This document shows, one piece after another, positions 1 to 7,768 of a stretch of 29,974 nucleotides of DNA. The position numbers and the translations under genes were made by a program. Position 1 is the first letter of the stretch. Every line of letters begins with the position of its first letter. This stretch comes from an uncultured Bacteroides sp. Its GTDB lineage: Bacteria > Bacteroidota > Bacteroidia > Bacteroidales > Bacteroidaceae. Below the pieces are notes generated by a model. It saw only the letters and a list, made by a program, of their open reading frames with translations. It did not search any database and was not told the origin of the DNA. The DNA lies in assembly GCA_900553185.1 (NCBI GenBank), contig USCT01000026.1, positions 1 to 29,974 on the forward strand, written 5' to 3'.

Positions 1-53
1 AGAGCGCATGATTCATAATCATGAGGTCCCCGGTTCAATCCCGGGTCCCGCTA
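1..53 (+). tRNA. tRNA with CAT anticodon (Met or Ile2), 5' end cut by the window
   Basis: The anticodon arm is complete: stem 7-11 pairs with 19-23 around the loop TTCATAA, giving anticodon CAT at 14-16. The T arm is complete: stem 29-33 pairs with 41-45 around TTCAATC. The 3' acceptor strand is 46-52 with discriminator A53. No CCA follows, so the 3' end would be added after transcription. The D arm and 5' acceptor strand lie before base 1. The CAT anticodon fits elongator Met, initiator Met or lysidine-modified Ile2; the missing half prevents a choice. Confidence 0.93.
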
Positions 54-56
54 CAG

Positions 57-95
57 AAAAAGCGTTTAGAGTATTCTTACTTTAAACGCTTTTTT
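57..95. terminator. Bidirectional intrinsic terminator between tRNA and phosphatase
   Basis: A 12-bp stem (61-72 with 79-90, one G-T pair) closes a six-base loop at 73-78. It is flanked by AAAA at 57-60 and T91-95, so it has a U-tract in both directions. It can end the tRNA transcript on the plus strand and the phosphatase transcript, whose stop is at 118, on the minus strand. Confidence 0.88.
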
Positions 96-117
96 ATTTA
101 TTTTAGGAATCGGTGGA

Positions 118-774
118 TTAGCCGATTCCTAAAAATGATAAAATGTCCTTACTCTTATCGGCAATGAAATCCGGGTGATAGGCTTCCAGCTCCGTGCGTG
201 GACGGAATCCCCAGCTTACTCCAATGGTGGTAACTTTTGCGTTTTGTCCGGTCTGCATATCTACGCAGGAATCTCCCACGTATACAATGTCTTCTTTCTT
301 GATTTGTGCATCCCGGCATATTTCTTCGATGACGTATGGGTCAGGTTTTGAAGGAATACCTTCTCGCTGTCCGAATATGGCTGTAAACCGGATGTTTGGA
401 AAAAACTGATGGATAAGTTTGGCTGTCGCTTCTTGGTATTTGTTGGAGGCTACAGCAATCTGTAGGCCTTTTTCTTGCAGAGTTTCCAGCATTTCTGTAA
501 TTCCTGGATAGGGACGACTCAAGTCTGCGTTATGTATATTATAATATGGTATAAATTGAGAACGTATTTCTTGAATCTTTTCCGGTGTTCTTTCTTTTTC
601 GGGTAATGCCCGCTCAAATAATTTGTTGATTCCATTTCCTACGAAGAAGCGGTAGGCGTCTGTATCGTGGGTTGGATATCCATAGAATTGTAGTGCATAA
701 TTGGTGGCAGCGGCCAGATCTGCAATGGTGTTCAGAAGCGTACCGTCTAAATCGAATATAACTAGTTTTTTCAT
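118..774 (-). CDS. HAD-family phosphatase, phosphoglycolate phosphatase-like
   Basis: This 218-aa protein belongs to the haloacid dehalogenase superfamily, subfamily I, whose members hydrolyse small phosphate esters through a phospho-aspartate intermediate. Motif I is DLDGT with Asp8 (nucleophile) and Asp10. The alpha-helical cap spans about residues 16-85. Motif II is VASN with Ser110, motif III is KPDP with Lys143, and motif IV is GDSCVD with Asp168 and Asp172, so the active site is complete. The length matches Gph and PpaX-type enzymes. Phosphoglycolate phosphatase is the usual label, but substrates cannot be told from sequence; pyrophosphatase or sugar-phosphatase activity is possible. 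It is a single gene with its own promoter at 800-830 and shares a terminator with the tRNA. No signal peptide, so cytoplasmic. Confidence 0.9.
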   Translation of the reverse strand: MKKLVIFDLDGTLLNTIADLAAATNYALQFYGYPTHDTDAYRFFVGNGINKLFERALPEKERTPEKIQEIRSQFIPYYNIHNADLSRPYPGITEMLETLQEKGLQIAVASNKYQEATAKLIHQFFPNIRFTAIFGQREGIPSKPDPYVIEEICRDAQIKKEDIVYVGDSCVDMQTGQNAKVTTIGVSWGFRPRTELEAYHPDFIADKSKDILSFLGIG

Positions 775-799
775 GTTATTCCAGTTTTTATGTCGGGCG

Positions 800-830
800 C
801 AAAGATAAAAATTCTGAAATCAAAATACAA
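800..830 (-). promoter_or_regulatory. Bacteroidales-type promoter for the HAD phosphatase
   Basis: On the minus strand a TATCTTTG -7 box occupies 800-807 and a TTG core of a -33 box lies at 828-830, 20 bp upstream. This matches the TTG/TTTG-N19-21-TAnnTTTG pattern of the Bacteroidetes primary sigma factor. The start codon is 25 bp downstream of the -7 box. Confidence 0.7.
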
Positions 831-879
831 GAAATAATAAGCTTGCAGAAGTGTAAACCGTATTCTTCTTCTTTTTGCG

Positions 880-887
880 TATCTTTG
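880..887 (+). promoter_or_regulatory. -7 box upstream of nitroreductase
   Basis: TATCTTTG at 880-887 fits the TAnnTTTG consensus and sits 34 bp before the start codon at 922. No convincing -33 TTTG is seen at the right spacing, so strength is uncertain. Confidence 0.55.
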
Positions 888-921
888 TAGGAGTAATGTA
901 TAACTTCTAAATAAAATACGT

Positions 922-1425
922 ATGAATTTTCTGGATTTAGTAAAGAAACGCTATTCGGTTCGCAGTTATGAATCCCGTGGCATTGAAGCGGACAAATTGG
1001 ATTATATCATGGAATGTGTACGTCTGGCCCCTTCGGCTGTCAATTATCAGCCTTGGCATTTTTCAATTGTAACCGATCCTGAAAAACTGGCTGCATTAAA
1101 AACGGCATACTCCCGTGAATGGATTGAAACAGCTCCTTGTATCATTGTGGCTTGTGCGGATCATCAGGAATCCTGGCACAGGAAAATGGATGGCAAGGAT
1201 CATGCCGATGTGGATGTGGCCATTGCGGTAGAGCATTTATGTCTGGCGGCTGCCGAGCAAGGATTGGGTACTTGCTGGGTTTGTAATTTTGATGTAACAC
1301 GCTGTCGGGAAATAATGGAACTGCCTGACAATTGGGAGCCAATAGCCTTGATTCCTGTAGGATACGCGGTGGAAGAGAATGTTCCGGAAAAAAGAAGAAA
1401 GACACTTAATGAAATAATATTCTGA
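922..1425 (+). CDS. Short nitroreductase-family flavoprotein
   Basis: This 167-aa protein is a compact member of the FMN-dependent nitroreductase family, which reduces nitroaromatics, quinones or other electrophiles with NAD(P)H, usually as a homodimer. FMN-phosphate contacts are expected from Arg10 and Arg14 in KRYSVRSY. The PSAVNYQPW segment (37-45) and GLGTCWV (114-120) are further typical flavin-site motifs, and the chain ends soon after PVGYA (145-149). It is shorter than the classical NfsB type of about 217 aa, but similar short forms are common in anaerobes. There is no signal peptide. It stands alone, with a promoter in front and a strong terminator behind. The true substrate cannot be inferred; nitroimidazole reduction is one possibility for the family. 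Confidence 0.88.
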   Translation: MNFLDLVKKRYSVRSYESRGIEADKLDYIMECVRLAPSAVNYQPWHFSIVTDPEKLAALKTAYSREWIETAPCIIVACADHQESWHRKMDGKDHADVDVAIAVEHLCLAAAEQGLGTCWVCNFDVTRCREIMELPDNWEPIALIPVGYAVEENVPEKRRKTLNEIIF

Positions 1426-1487
1426 TAGAATAACACATTTTTAACGCTATTTATACGAAAAAGTTATTATAAAAAAGTAATTTTGGG

Positions 1488-1528
1488 GTGACTTTTCGGA
1501 TAGTATTCCGGAAAGTCACTTTTTATTA
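1488..1528 (+). terminator. Intrinsic terminator between nitroreductase and oadG
   Basis: A 13-bp stem (1488-1500 with 1507-1519, one G-T pair) with a six-base loop is followed by TTTTTATT. It probably ends the nitroreductase transcript. A TAATTTTG sequence at 1478-1485 just before it resembles a -7 box, so this stretch may also hold the oad promoter, but no -33 element is seen. Confidence 0.8.
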
Positions 1529-1550
1529 TATTTAAAATAGCCTTTAATTT

Positions 1551-1808
1551 ATGGAAAACTTGGAAATAGGATTATTGCTGATGGTAGTCGGTATGGCTAC
1601 CGTTTTCGTAATTCTTCTGATTGTTATCTACCTTAGTCAGCTATTGATTAAACTGGTGAATAAAGTAGCTCCGGAGGAGGAGCCGAAGAAAAAAGCAGTT
1701 TCAACAGTGGCTTCTTCCGATGCAAGTGCAATGGATGCTATCAAGGCGGCTGTAAACATTCTGACTGCTGGTAAAGGGCAGGTAATCAAAATTGAAAAAT
1801 TACGTTAA
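1551..1808 (+). CDS. oadG: Oxaloacetate decarboxylase gamma subunit (OadG family)
   Basis: This 85-aa membrane protein has one hydrophobic helix at about residues 7-35, including GMATVFVILL, the signature stretch of OadG proteins, then an acidic and lysine-rich linker (PEEEPKKKA) and a short cytoplasmic tail. In known Na+-pumping decarboxylases the gamma subunit anchors the soluble alpha subunit to the membrane beta subunit and helps assembly. The length fits the family, usually about 80-120 aa. It is the first gene of the oadG-oadA-oadB operon, 27 bp ahead of oadA. The MmdC-type delta subunit of methylmalonyl-CoA decarboxylase looks similar, so operon context decides the name. Confidence 0.85.
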   Translation: MENLEIGLLLMVVGMATVFVILLIVIYLSQLLIKLVNKVAPEEEPKKKAVSTVASSDASAMDAIKAAVNILTAGKGQVIKIEKLR

Positions 1809-1835
1809 TCGAACTGAAAAACACATGTTGTTATC

Positions 1836-3689
1836 ATGGAAAAAGAAGTAAAATTTAGTTTGGTCTTTCGCGATATGTGGCAAAGTGCCGGAAAATATGT
1901 TCCGCGTGTAGACCAATTGGTGAAAGTGGCTCCTGCCATTATTGAGATGGGTTGTTTCGATCGTGTTGAAACGAATGGGGGTGGTTTTGAACAGGTAAAT
2001 TTGTTGTTTGGCGAGAACCCGAACAAAGCTGTCCGTGAGTGGACGAAGCCTTTTCACGAAGCAGGTATTCAGACCCACATGTTGGATCGTGCTTTGAACG
2101 GACTGCGTATGAGTCCGGTTCCGGCCGATGTCCGCAAATTGTTTTATAAGGTAAAGAAAGCACAAGGTACTGACATTACACGTACCTTCTGTGGATTGAA
2201 TGATGTACGCAATATTATTCCTTCCATTGGTTATGCGCACGATGCCGGGATGATTTCTCAGTGTTGTCTTTGTATTACTTATTCTCCGGTGCATACCGTT
2301 GAGTATTACCTGAACATGGCAAAACAGCTGATCGATGCCGGATGTGACGAGATTTGCATCAAGGATATGGCAGGTATCGGCCGTCCGGTCTTCCTGGGTA
2401 AAATTGTAGCCGGAATTAAACAAATCAAGGATATTACCATTCAGTATCATTCACATGCAGGACCGGGTTTCAACATGGCTTCTATTCTGGAAGTATGTAA
2501 GGCCGGATGTGATTATGTAGACGTAGGTATGGAACCTCTGTCGTGGGGTACGGGTCATGCCGATGTTATCAGTGTACAGGCTATGTTGAAAGATGCAGGC
2601 TTTAAGGTACCTGAGATCAATATGCATGCATACATGAAAGTACGCTCCCTGATTCAGGAATTCATGGATGATTTTCTGGGCTTGTATATCAGTCCGCGTA
2701 ACCGCTTGATGAATTCGTTGTTGATTGGGCCGGGGCTTCCGGGTGGTATGATGGGTAGCCTGATGGCCGATTTGGAAACCAATCTTGAATCTATCAATAA
2801 ATATAAGGCAAAGCGTAACTTGCCGTTCATGACGCAGGATGAACTGTTGATCAAGCTGTTTAATGAAGTATCTTATGTATGGCCGCGTGTAGGTTATCCG
2901 TGTCTGGTAACTCCGTTTAGCCAGTATGTCAAGAATCTGGCTATGATGAATGTCATTCAGATGGAGAAAGGCAAGGAACGCTGGGGTATGATAGCCGATG
3001 ATATTTGGGATATGATTCTGGGTAAGGCCGGAAAACTGCCGGGCGAGCTGGCTCCGGAAATTATTGAGAAGGCAGAACGTGAAGGCCGTAAGTTCTTCAC
3101 TGGAAATCCGCAGGACAATTATCCGGATCAGTTGGAAAAATATCGCCAGATGATGTGGGAAAAGAAATGGGATACAGGTGAAGATGATGAAGAACTCTTC
3201 GAATATGCCATGCATCCGGCTCAGTACGAAGCTTATAAGAGTGGAAAAGCCAAAGCCGACTTCCTGGAAGATGTGAAGAAACGTCGGGAGGAAAAAGAAG
3301 TTTCGCACATGGCAGGCGATCAGACCAAGATTCTGACAGTAGATGTAAACGGTCAGGCATACCGGGTTACAGTGGCCTTTGGAGATGTTCATCCAGACAA
3401 GCTGGCAGGAGCGGCTCCGGCTGGTGCTCCGGCATCTGCAGCAGTATCCGCAGGCGAAGGAAAAGATGTACTTTCTCCGCTGGAAGGTAAATTCTTCCTG
3501 ACCAAGAGCGCACAGGAAACACCGGTGAAAGTAGGTGACAAGGTTAATCAGGGTGATGTTATTTGCTACGTGGAAGCCATGAAGACCTACAATGCCATTC
3601 GTGCTGAATTCAGTGGAACTGTAACCGCTATCTGTGTAAATTCCGGTGATAGCGTTTCTGAAGATGACGTATTAATGAAGATTTTGTAA
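1836..3689 (+). CDS. oadA: Biotin-dependent decarboxylase alpha subunit (carboxyltransferase plus biotin carrier)
   Basis: The 617-aa protein combines an HMG-CoA-lyase-like carboxyltransferase barrel (about 5-290), the conserved C-terminal part of pyruvate carboxylase/OadA proteins (about 300-480), an Ala/Pro-rich hinge (about 522-543) and a biotinyl carrier domain (545-617). Expected metal ligands are Asp13 in RDMWQS, Lys176 in IKDMAG (the carbamylated lysine of the family), and His205 and His207 in YHSHAG. The biotin-acceptor lysine is Lys583 in EAMKT, where many relatives have AMKM. The N-terminus deviates from the classical TLRDAHQS motif. It takes CO2 from oxaloacetate onto biotin and hands it to OadB. 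Its stop overlaps the oadB start (TAATG). A role as pyruvate carboxylase subunit B is less likely given oadG and oadB beside it. Confidence 0.92.
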   Translation: MEKEVKFSLVFRDMWQSAGKYVPRVDQLVKVAPAIIEMGCFDRVETNGGGFEQVNLLFGENPNKAVREWTKPFHEAGIQTHMLDRALNGLRMSPVPADVRKLFYKVKKAQGTDITRTFCGLNDVRNIIPSIGYAHDAGMISQCCLCITYSPVHTVEYYLNMAKQLIDAGCDEICIKDMAGIGRPVFLGKIVAGIKQIKDITIQYHSHAGPGFNMASILEVCKAGCDYVDVGMEPLSWGTGHADVISVQAMLKDAGFKVPEINMHAYMKVRSLIQEFMDDFLGLYISPRNRLMNSLLIGPGLPGGMMGSLMADLETNLESINKYKAKRNLPFMTQDELLIKLFNEVSYVWPRVGYPCLVTPFSQYVKNLAMMNVIQMEKGKERWGMIADDIWDMILGKAGKLPGELAPEIIEKAEREGRKFFTGNPQDNYPDQLEKYRQMMWEKKWDTGEDDEELFEYAMHPAQYEAYKSGKAKADFLEDVKKRREEKEVSHMAGDQTKILTVDVNGQAYRVTVAFGDVHPDKLAGAAPAGAPASAAVSAGEGKDVLSPLEGKFFLTKSAQETPVKVGDKVNQGDVICYVEAMKTYNAIRAEFSGTVTAICVNSGDSVSEDDVLMKIL

Positions 3690-4924
3690 TGGAAGATATA
3701 TTTGAAAGATTATATGAGATGACGGCTTTCAGCAACATTGTTGCTGATCCGCGTTTTCTGATCATGTATGCCATTGCGTTTGTACTGCTGTATCTGGGTA
3801 TCAAGAAGCAGTATGAGCCGTTATTGCTGGTACCGATAGCTTTCGGTGTATTGCTGGCCAATTTCCCGGGCGGCGATATGGGAGTTATCCAGGCCGATGA
3901 GAATGGCATGGTCATGGTAAATGGTGTGATGAAGAACATCTGGGAAATGCCTTTGCATGAGATAGCTCATGACTTGGGGCTGATGAACTTCATCTATTAT
4001 ATGTTGATCAAGACGGGTTTCCTGCCTCCGATTATTTTTATGGGTGTCGGTGCGCTGACCGATTTCGGTCCGATGTTGCGTAATCTGCGTCTTTCTATTT
4101 TTGGTGCGGCTGCACAGCTTGGTATTTTTGCTGTACTGCTGGTAGCTATTCTGATGGGATTCACTCCGAAGGAAGCTGCTTCTCTGGGTATCATCGGTGG
4201 TGCTGACGGTCCGACTGCCATCTTTACGACCATCAAGCTGGCTCCTCATTTACTGGGCCCGATTGCCATCGCGGCTTATTCTTACATGGCTTTGGTACCG
4301 GTTATTATTCCGTTGGTTGTTCGTATCTGGTGTACCAAGAAAGAACTGTCCATCAATATGAAGGAGCAGGAAAAGAAATACCCTTCTACAACCGAAATCA
4401 AGAATCTGCGTGTCTTGAAAATTTTGTTCCCGATAGCTGTTACTACGATTGTGGCACTCTTCGTTCCGAGTGCCGTGCCTTTGATCGGTATGCTGATGTT
4501 CGGTAACCTGGTGAAAGAAATCGGTACCAATACATCCCGTCTGTTTGATGCTGCATCAAACAGCATCATGAATGCCGCTACCATTTTCCTGGGTATCTCC
4601 GTAGGTGCTACCATGACGACAGACGCTTTCCTGAACTGGACCACAATCGGTATCGTGATAGGTGGATTCCTGGCATTTGCCTTGTCTATTTCAGGCGGTA
4701 TCCTGTTTGTAAAGGTTGTCAATCTGTTTACCAAGAAGAAAATCAATCCGCTGATTGGTGCTACCGGTCTGAGTGCTGTGCCTATGGCCAGCCGTGTAGC
4801 CAATGAAATCGCATTGAAGTACGACCCGAAGAATCACGTGCTTCAGTATTGTATGGCCAGTAACATTTCGGGAGTGATCGGTTCGGCTGTTGCTGCCGGT
4901 GTGCTGATTTCATTCCTGGGATGA
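3689..4924 (+). CDS. oadB: Na+-pumping decarboxylase beta subunit
   Basis: This 411-aa polytopic inner-membrane protein is the beta subunit of sodium-translocating decarboxylases. It decarboxylates carboxybiotin on OadA and couples this to export of Na+. Diagnostic motifs are GALTDFGPML (121-130) and IIGGADGPTAIF (168-179); Asp173 in the second matches the aspartate essential for Na+ transport in characterised OadB proteins. Hydrophobic segments run along almost the whole length, with a more polar stretch at about 60-95. The length is typical. Translation is probably coupled to oadA through the TAATG overlap. The same family serves methylmalonyl-CoA and glutaconyl-CoA decarboxylases, so the substrate depends on the alpha subunit. 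Confidence 0.94.
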   Translation: MEDIFERLYEMTAFSNIVADPRFLIMYAIAFVLLYLGIKKQYEPLLLVPIAFGVLLANFPGGDMGVIQADENGMVMVNGVMKNIWEMPLHEIAHDLGLMNFIYYMLIKTGFLPPIIFMGVGALTDFGPMLRNLRLSIFGAAAQLGIFAVLLVAILMGFTPKEAASLGIIGGADGPTAIFTTIKLAPHLLGPIAIAAYSYMALVPVIIPLVVRIWCTKKELSINMKEQEKKYPSTTEIKNLRVLKILFPIAVTTIVALFVPSAVPLIGMLMFGNLVKEIGTNTSRLFDAASNSIMNAATIFLGISVGATMTTDAFLNWTTIGIVIGGFLAFALSISGGILFVKVVNLFTKKKINPLIGATGLSAVPMASRVANEIALKYDPKNHVLQYCMASNISGVIGSAVAAGVLISFLG

Positions 4925-4939
4925 TGTAGAGCATAAAGA

Positions 4940-5023
4940 TTGGCCTTATCTTTGTCGGTAAGGCCAAAATGAAGATGCCGTATCTGTTTTTCTGTGAAAG
5001 AAGAATGCAGATACGGCATTTTG
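4940..5023 (+). terminator. Double hairpin ending the oad operon
   Basis: Two hairpins follow oadB. The first pairs 4940-4948 with 4959-4967 (TTGGCCTTA with its complement, ten-base loop) and is followed by AAAATG, not a U-tract. The second is a perfect 12-bp stem, 4975-4986 with 5008-5019, followed by TTTTG; it is the more likely terminator. It also insulates the fabI promoter at 5112. Confidence 0.75.
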
Positions 5024-5111
5024 TGTGTCTGAAAGCGTGATACAGAGGCTGTAATATTGCACACATCCGAATATTTATGCGCAGAAATAGGAAAGTTCTT
5101 AAATTAGTTCG

Positions 5112-5119
5112 TATATTTG
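5112..5119 (+). promoter_or_regulatory. -7 box of the fabI operon
   Basis: TATATTTG at 5112-5119 matches TAnnTTTG and lies 25 bp before the fabI start codon. No clear TTTG is seen about 20 bp upstream. The placement, directly after the oad terminators and before a three-gene operon, supports it. Confidence 0.65.
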
Positions 5120-5144
5120 CACCCGAATTTATAATACGAAAACT

Positions 5145-6002
5145 ATGAGTTATAATTTGCTAAAAGGAAAAAGAGGTATTGTTTTCGGTGCCTTGAATGA
5201 ACAGTCTATCGCCTGGAAAGTAGCAGAGAAGGCCGTTGAAGAAGGTGCAACCATCACTTTGTCGAATACCCCTGTAGCAGTGCGTATGGGACAGGTTTCG
5301 GAATTGTCTGAAAAACTGCATTGTGAAGTGATTCCGGCCGATGCCACCAGCGTAGAAGATCTGGAAAATGTTTTCAAGCGTTCCATGGAGGTTTTGGGCG
5401 GTCAGATTGATTTTGTACTGCATTCTATCGGTATGTCTCCGAATGTACGTAAGAAACGTACGTATGATGACCTTGATTATGATATGTTGGAAAAGACACT
5501 GGATATTTCAGCCATCTCATTTCATAAAATGATTCAGGTAGCCAAGAAGATGAATGCTATCAGTGAATACGGTTCTATCGTGGCTCTGAGTTATGTAGCT
5601 GCCCAGCGTACTTTCTACGGTTATAACGATATGGCTGACGCAAAAGCGTTGCTGGAATCCATTGCCCGCAGCTTTGGCTATATTTACGGACGTGAACACC
5701 ATGTACGTATCAATACTATTTCTCAGTCACCGACCATGACAACAGCCGGATCAGGAGTAAAAGGTATGGATAAGCTGTTTGACTTTGCCAACCGTATGTC
5801 TCCGCTGGGAAATGCTTCTGCCGATGAGTGTGCAGATTATTGTATCGTTATGTTCTCTGATCTGACCCGTAAGGTGACTATGCAGAACCTGTTCCACGAC
5901 GGTGGTTTCTCAAGTGTAGGTATGAGCTTGCGTGCGATGGCTACTTACGAGAAAGGTCTGGATGAATATAAGGATGAAAATGGTAACATTATCTATGGAT
6001 AA
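5145..6002 (+). CDS. fabI: Enoyl-[acyl-carrier-protein] reductase (FabI)
   Basis: The 285-aa protein is an NAD(P)H-dependent enoyl-ACP reductase that performs the last reduction in each cycle of type II fatty-acid synthesis in the cytoplasm. The atypical SDR nucleotide-binding start GIVFGALNEQSIAW (11-24) is the FabI form of the Rossmann motif. HSIG (93-96) follows the fourth strand. The catalytic pattern is Tyr150 in LSYVAAQ, Tyr160 and Lys167, with the Tyr-x6-Lys spacing of FabI. The length is slightly above the usual 255-265 aa because of the C-terminal region. It leads an operon with a GldB-like lipoprotein 10 bp downstream. FabL and FabK alternatives do not fit these motifs. Confidence 0.95.
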   Translation: MSYNLLKGKRGIVFGALNEQSIAWKVAEKAVEEGATITLSNTPVAVRMGQVSELSEKLHCEVIPADATSVEDLENVFKRSMEVLGGQIDFVLHSIGMSPNVRKKRTYDDLDYDMLEKTLDISAISFHKMIQVAKKMNAISEYGSIVALSYVAAQRTFYGYNDMADAKALLESIARSFGYIYGREHHVRINTISQSPTMTTAGSGVKGMDKLFDFANRMSPLGNASADECADYCIVMFSDLTRKVTMQNLFHDGGFSSVGMSLRAMATYEKGLDEYKDENGNIIYG

Positions 6003-6012
6003 TTAAAACTGA

Positions 6013-7011
6013 ATGCATCGGATAATAGGAATATTATTAGTAAGCTTGTTCGTTCTTTCTGCTTGTCGTTCCGGCGGGCAGAAAGACGATTTTTCTCAGA
6101 AGCCTGTGAAGGTCTTTCGTTATGACCGTCTGCAGTATGAGGCTACGGTGCTGAACAGTGTAGCTGCCCAGCAGAAGATGAACATTGAATGTCCGCGGGC
6201 TACCAAATTGCTGATAGAAGACGTTCTGGGAATAGGGGCGGTAGACGATCCCGACATTAATGACCGGCTGAATACCTATTATTCCGATTCCATTCTGGTA
6301 AGGTTGATGGATGATGTCATAGAAAAATTCAAAGATCTTACCGGTATCGAAGAAGAATTGACAAAAGGATTTGAGAATCTGAAGAAGGAGATTCCTTCTG
6401 TACCTGTTCCGCGTATCTATTCACAAATATCGGCATTAAACCAGTCTGTCGTAGTAGGCGACAGTTTGCTGGGATTTAGTCTTGACAAATACATGGGGCA
6501 GGATTATCCGCTCTATAAAAAATATTATTATTCGTTTCAGCGCCGATGGATGGTTCCGGAGCGTATCGTTCCTGATTGCTTTACTTTTTATTTGTTGAGC
6601 CAGTTTCCGTTTCAATGGAGGGAAGGACACCGTACACTGTTCGATTTTATGGTGTATCGCGGAAAAATAGGATGGGTGGTAGAACACATCTTGCAGTCCG
6701 ATTATTCCGGCAGGCTGACGCTGGGGTATACGCGTGAAGAACTGAACTGGTGCAGGAAACACGAAGAGGCTCTTTGGAAGGAACTGTCACGGAAGCGATA
6801 CCTGGAACGTACAGACCCGATGCTTATCCGCTCTTATACGTATGCAGAACAAGTCCTGTCATTCAAAGGAGACAAGATGCCTCCCTGTATCGGAATCTGG
6901 TTGGGAATGCAGCTGGTAGACAAGTATATGAAGAGCAATCAGCGTCTGACAGCGAAGGATTTGCTTGAAAAGACAGATTTTTCCGACTTACTGCCTTTAG
7001 TAAAACACTAA
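6013..7011 (+). CDS. gldB: GldB-like lipoprotein
   Basis: This 332-aa protein begins with a lipoprotein signal peptide whose lipobox LSAC places the lipidated cysteine at residue 18, so it should be anchored to a membrane facing the periplasm. The body resembles GldB, an essential gliding-motility and secretion-associated lipoprotein of Bacteroidetes; the recognisable region is about 125-200, with VVVGDSLLGFSLDKYMG and the following DYPLY and RIVPD. No HExxH or other catalytic motif is seen. It lies 10 bp after fabI and 16 bp before a methyltransferase gene, a compact operon. The presence of GldB in non-gliding gut Bacteroidales suggests an envelope role broader than motility; this is inference. 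Confidence 0.78.
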   Translation: MHRIIGILLVSLFVLSACRSGGQKDDFSQKPVKVFRYDRLQYEATVLNSVAAQQKMNIECPRATKLLIEDVLGIGAVDDPDINDRLNTYYSDSILVRLMDDVIEKFKDLTGIEEELTKGFENLKKEIPSVPVPRIYSQISALNQSVVVGDSLLGFSLDKYMGQDYPLYKKYYYSFQRRWMVPERIVPDCFTFYLLSQFPFQWREGHRTLFDFMVYRGKIGWVVEHILQSDYSGRLTLGYTREELNWCRKHEEALWKELSRKRYLERTDPMLIRSYTYAEQVLSFKGDKMPPCIGIWLGMQLVDKYMKSNQRLTAKDLLEKTDFSDLLPLVKH

Positions 7012-7027
7012 TTTTTATGTTGGTCTG

Positions 7028-7732
7028 ATGGAAACAGCTTTGTATTTATTACCTGTAACATTGGGAGATACACCTGTAGAAAAGGTGCTTCCTTCTTATA
7101 ACAAGGAAATTATTCTGGGAATCAAATATTTTATTGTAGAGGATGTCCGTTCGGCCCGCCGGTTTCTGAAAAAGGTGGATGCGTCCATCAATATTGACGA
7201 ACTTACATTCTATCCGTTGAATAAGTATACTTCTTCTGCAGATTTGTCGGGCTATCTGAAACCGCTGGAGGCAGGTCATTCCATGGGAGTCATATCGGAA
7301 GCCGGTTGTCCGGCTGTAGCCGATCCGGGGGCTGATGTAGTGGCCATTGCGCAACGGAAGAATCTGAAAGTCGTTCCGCTGGTAGGTCCTTCCTCCATTA
7401 TTCTGTCAGTCATGGGGTCCGGATTTAACGGACAAAGTTTTGCTTTTCACGGATACCTGCCCATTGACGCCACAGAACGCATGAAACGGTTGAAGGAATT
7501 GGAAGGACGCATTTACTCGGAGAATCAGACGCAATTGTTTATAGAGACTCCGTACAGAAACAATAAGATGATGGATGACATCTTGAAGGCTTGCCGCCCT
7601 CAGACAAAACTGTGTATCGCTGCCAATATCACGTGTGAGGGTGAATACATTCGTACGAAGACTGTACGCGAATGGAAGGGGCATTTGCCCGATCTGACTA
7701 AAATACCTTGTATTTTCTTGATTTATAAATAG
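7028..7732 (+). CDS. SAM-dependent tetrapyrrole-methylase-fold enzyme, short RsmI-like
   Basis: The 234-aa protein has the TP-methylase fold shared by RsmI (2'-O-methylation of C1402 in 16S rRNA) and cobalamin-pathway methylases. The motif SEAGCPAVADPG (90-101) and the following VGPSSI (119-124) are the SAM-site loops in the form typical of RsmI, which carries SDAGTPxISDPG. The N-terminus lacks the common GTPIGN start of RsmI and reads VTLGDTP instead. It is about 50 residues shorter than E. coli RsmI and lacks that protein's C-terminal extension. It is the last gene of the fabI operon. The substrate may be rRNA, but could differ from classical RsmI. Confidence 0.8.
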   Translation: METALYLLPVTLGDTPVEKVLPSYNKEIILGIKYFIVEDVRSARRFLKKVDASINIDELTFYPLNKYTSSADLSGYLKPLEAGHSMGVISEAGCPAVADPGADVVAIAQRKNLKVVPLVGPSSIILSVMGSGFNGQSFAFHGYLPIDATERMKRLKELEGRIYSENQTQLFIETPYRNNKMMDDILKACRPQTKLCIAANITCEGEYIRTKTVREWKGHLPDLTKIPCIFLIYK

Positions 7733-7752
7733 CAGGGGAGTTGCCTCCCCTG
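7733..7752. terminator. Hairpin between convergent genes
   Basis: A perfect 8-bp GC-rich stem (7733-7740 with 7745-7752) with loop TTGC starts directly after the stop codon of the methyltransferase and lies 16 bp past the stop of the convergent GNAT gene. There is no T-run on either side, so it may act as a shared weak terminator or as a transcript-end stabiliser. Confidence 0.5.
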
Positions 7753-7768
7753 ACGGTTAGGCCTTCGT

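Noticed and set aside
61..95. Integration (att) site at the tRNA 3' end
   Set aside because: No repeat of the tRNA 3' sequence was noticed elsewhere in the window and no integrase or mobile gene follows; the sequence is a plain terminator.
1800..3392. Two long minus-strand frames (216 and 313 codons) across the oadA gene
   Set aside because: They lie fully opposite a protein with clear OadA motifs, have no recognisable domains and no promoter or operon context; they are by-products of oadA codon use.
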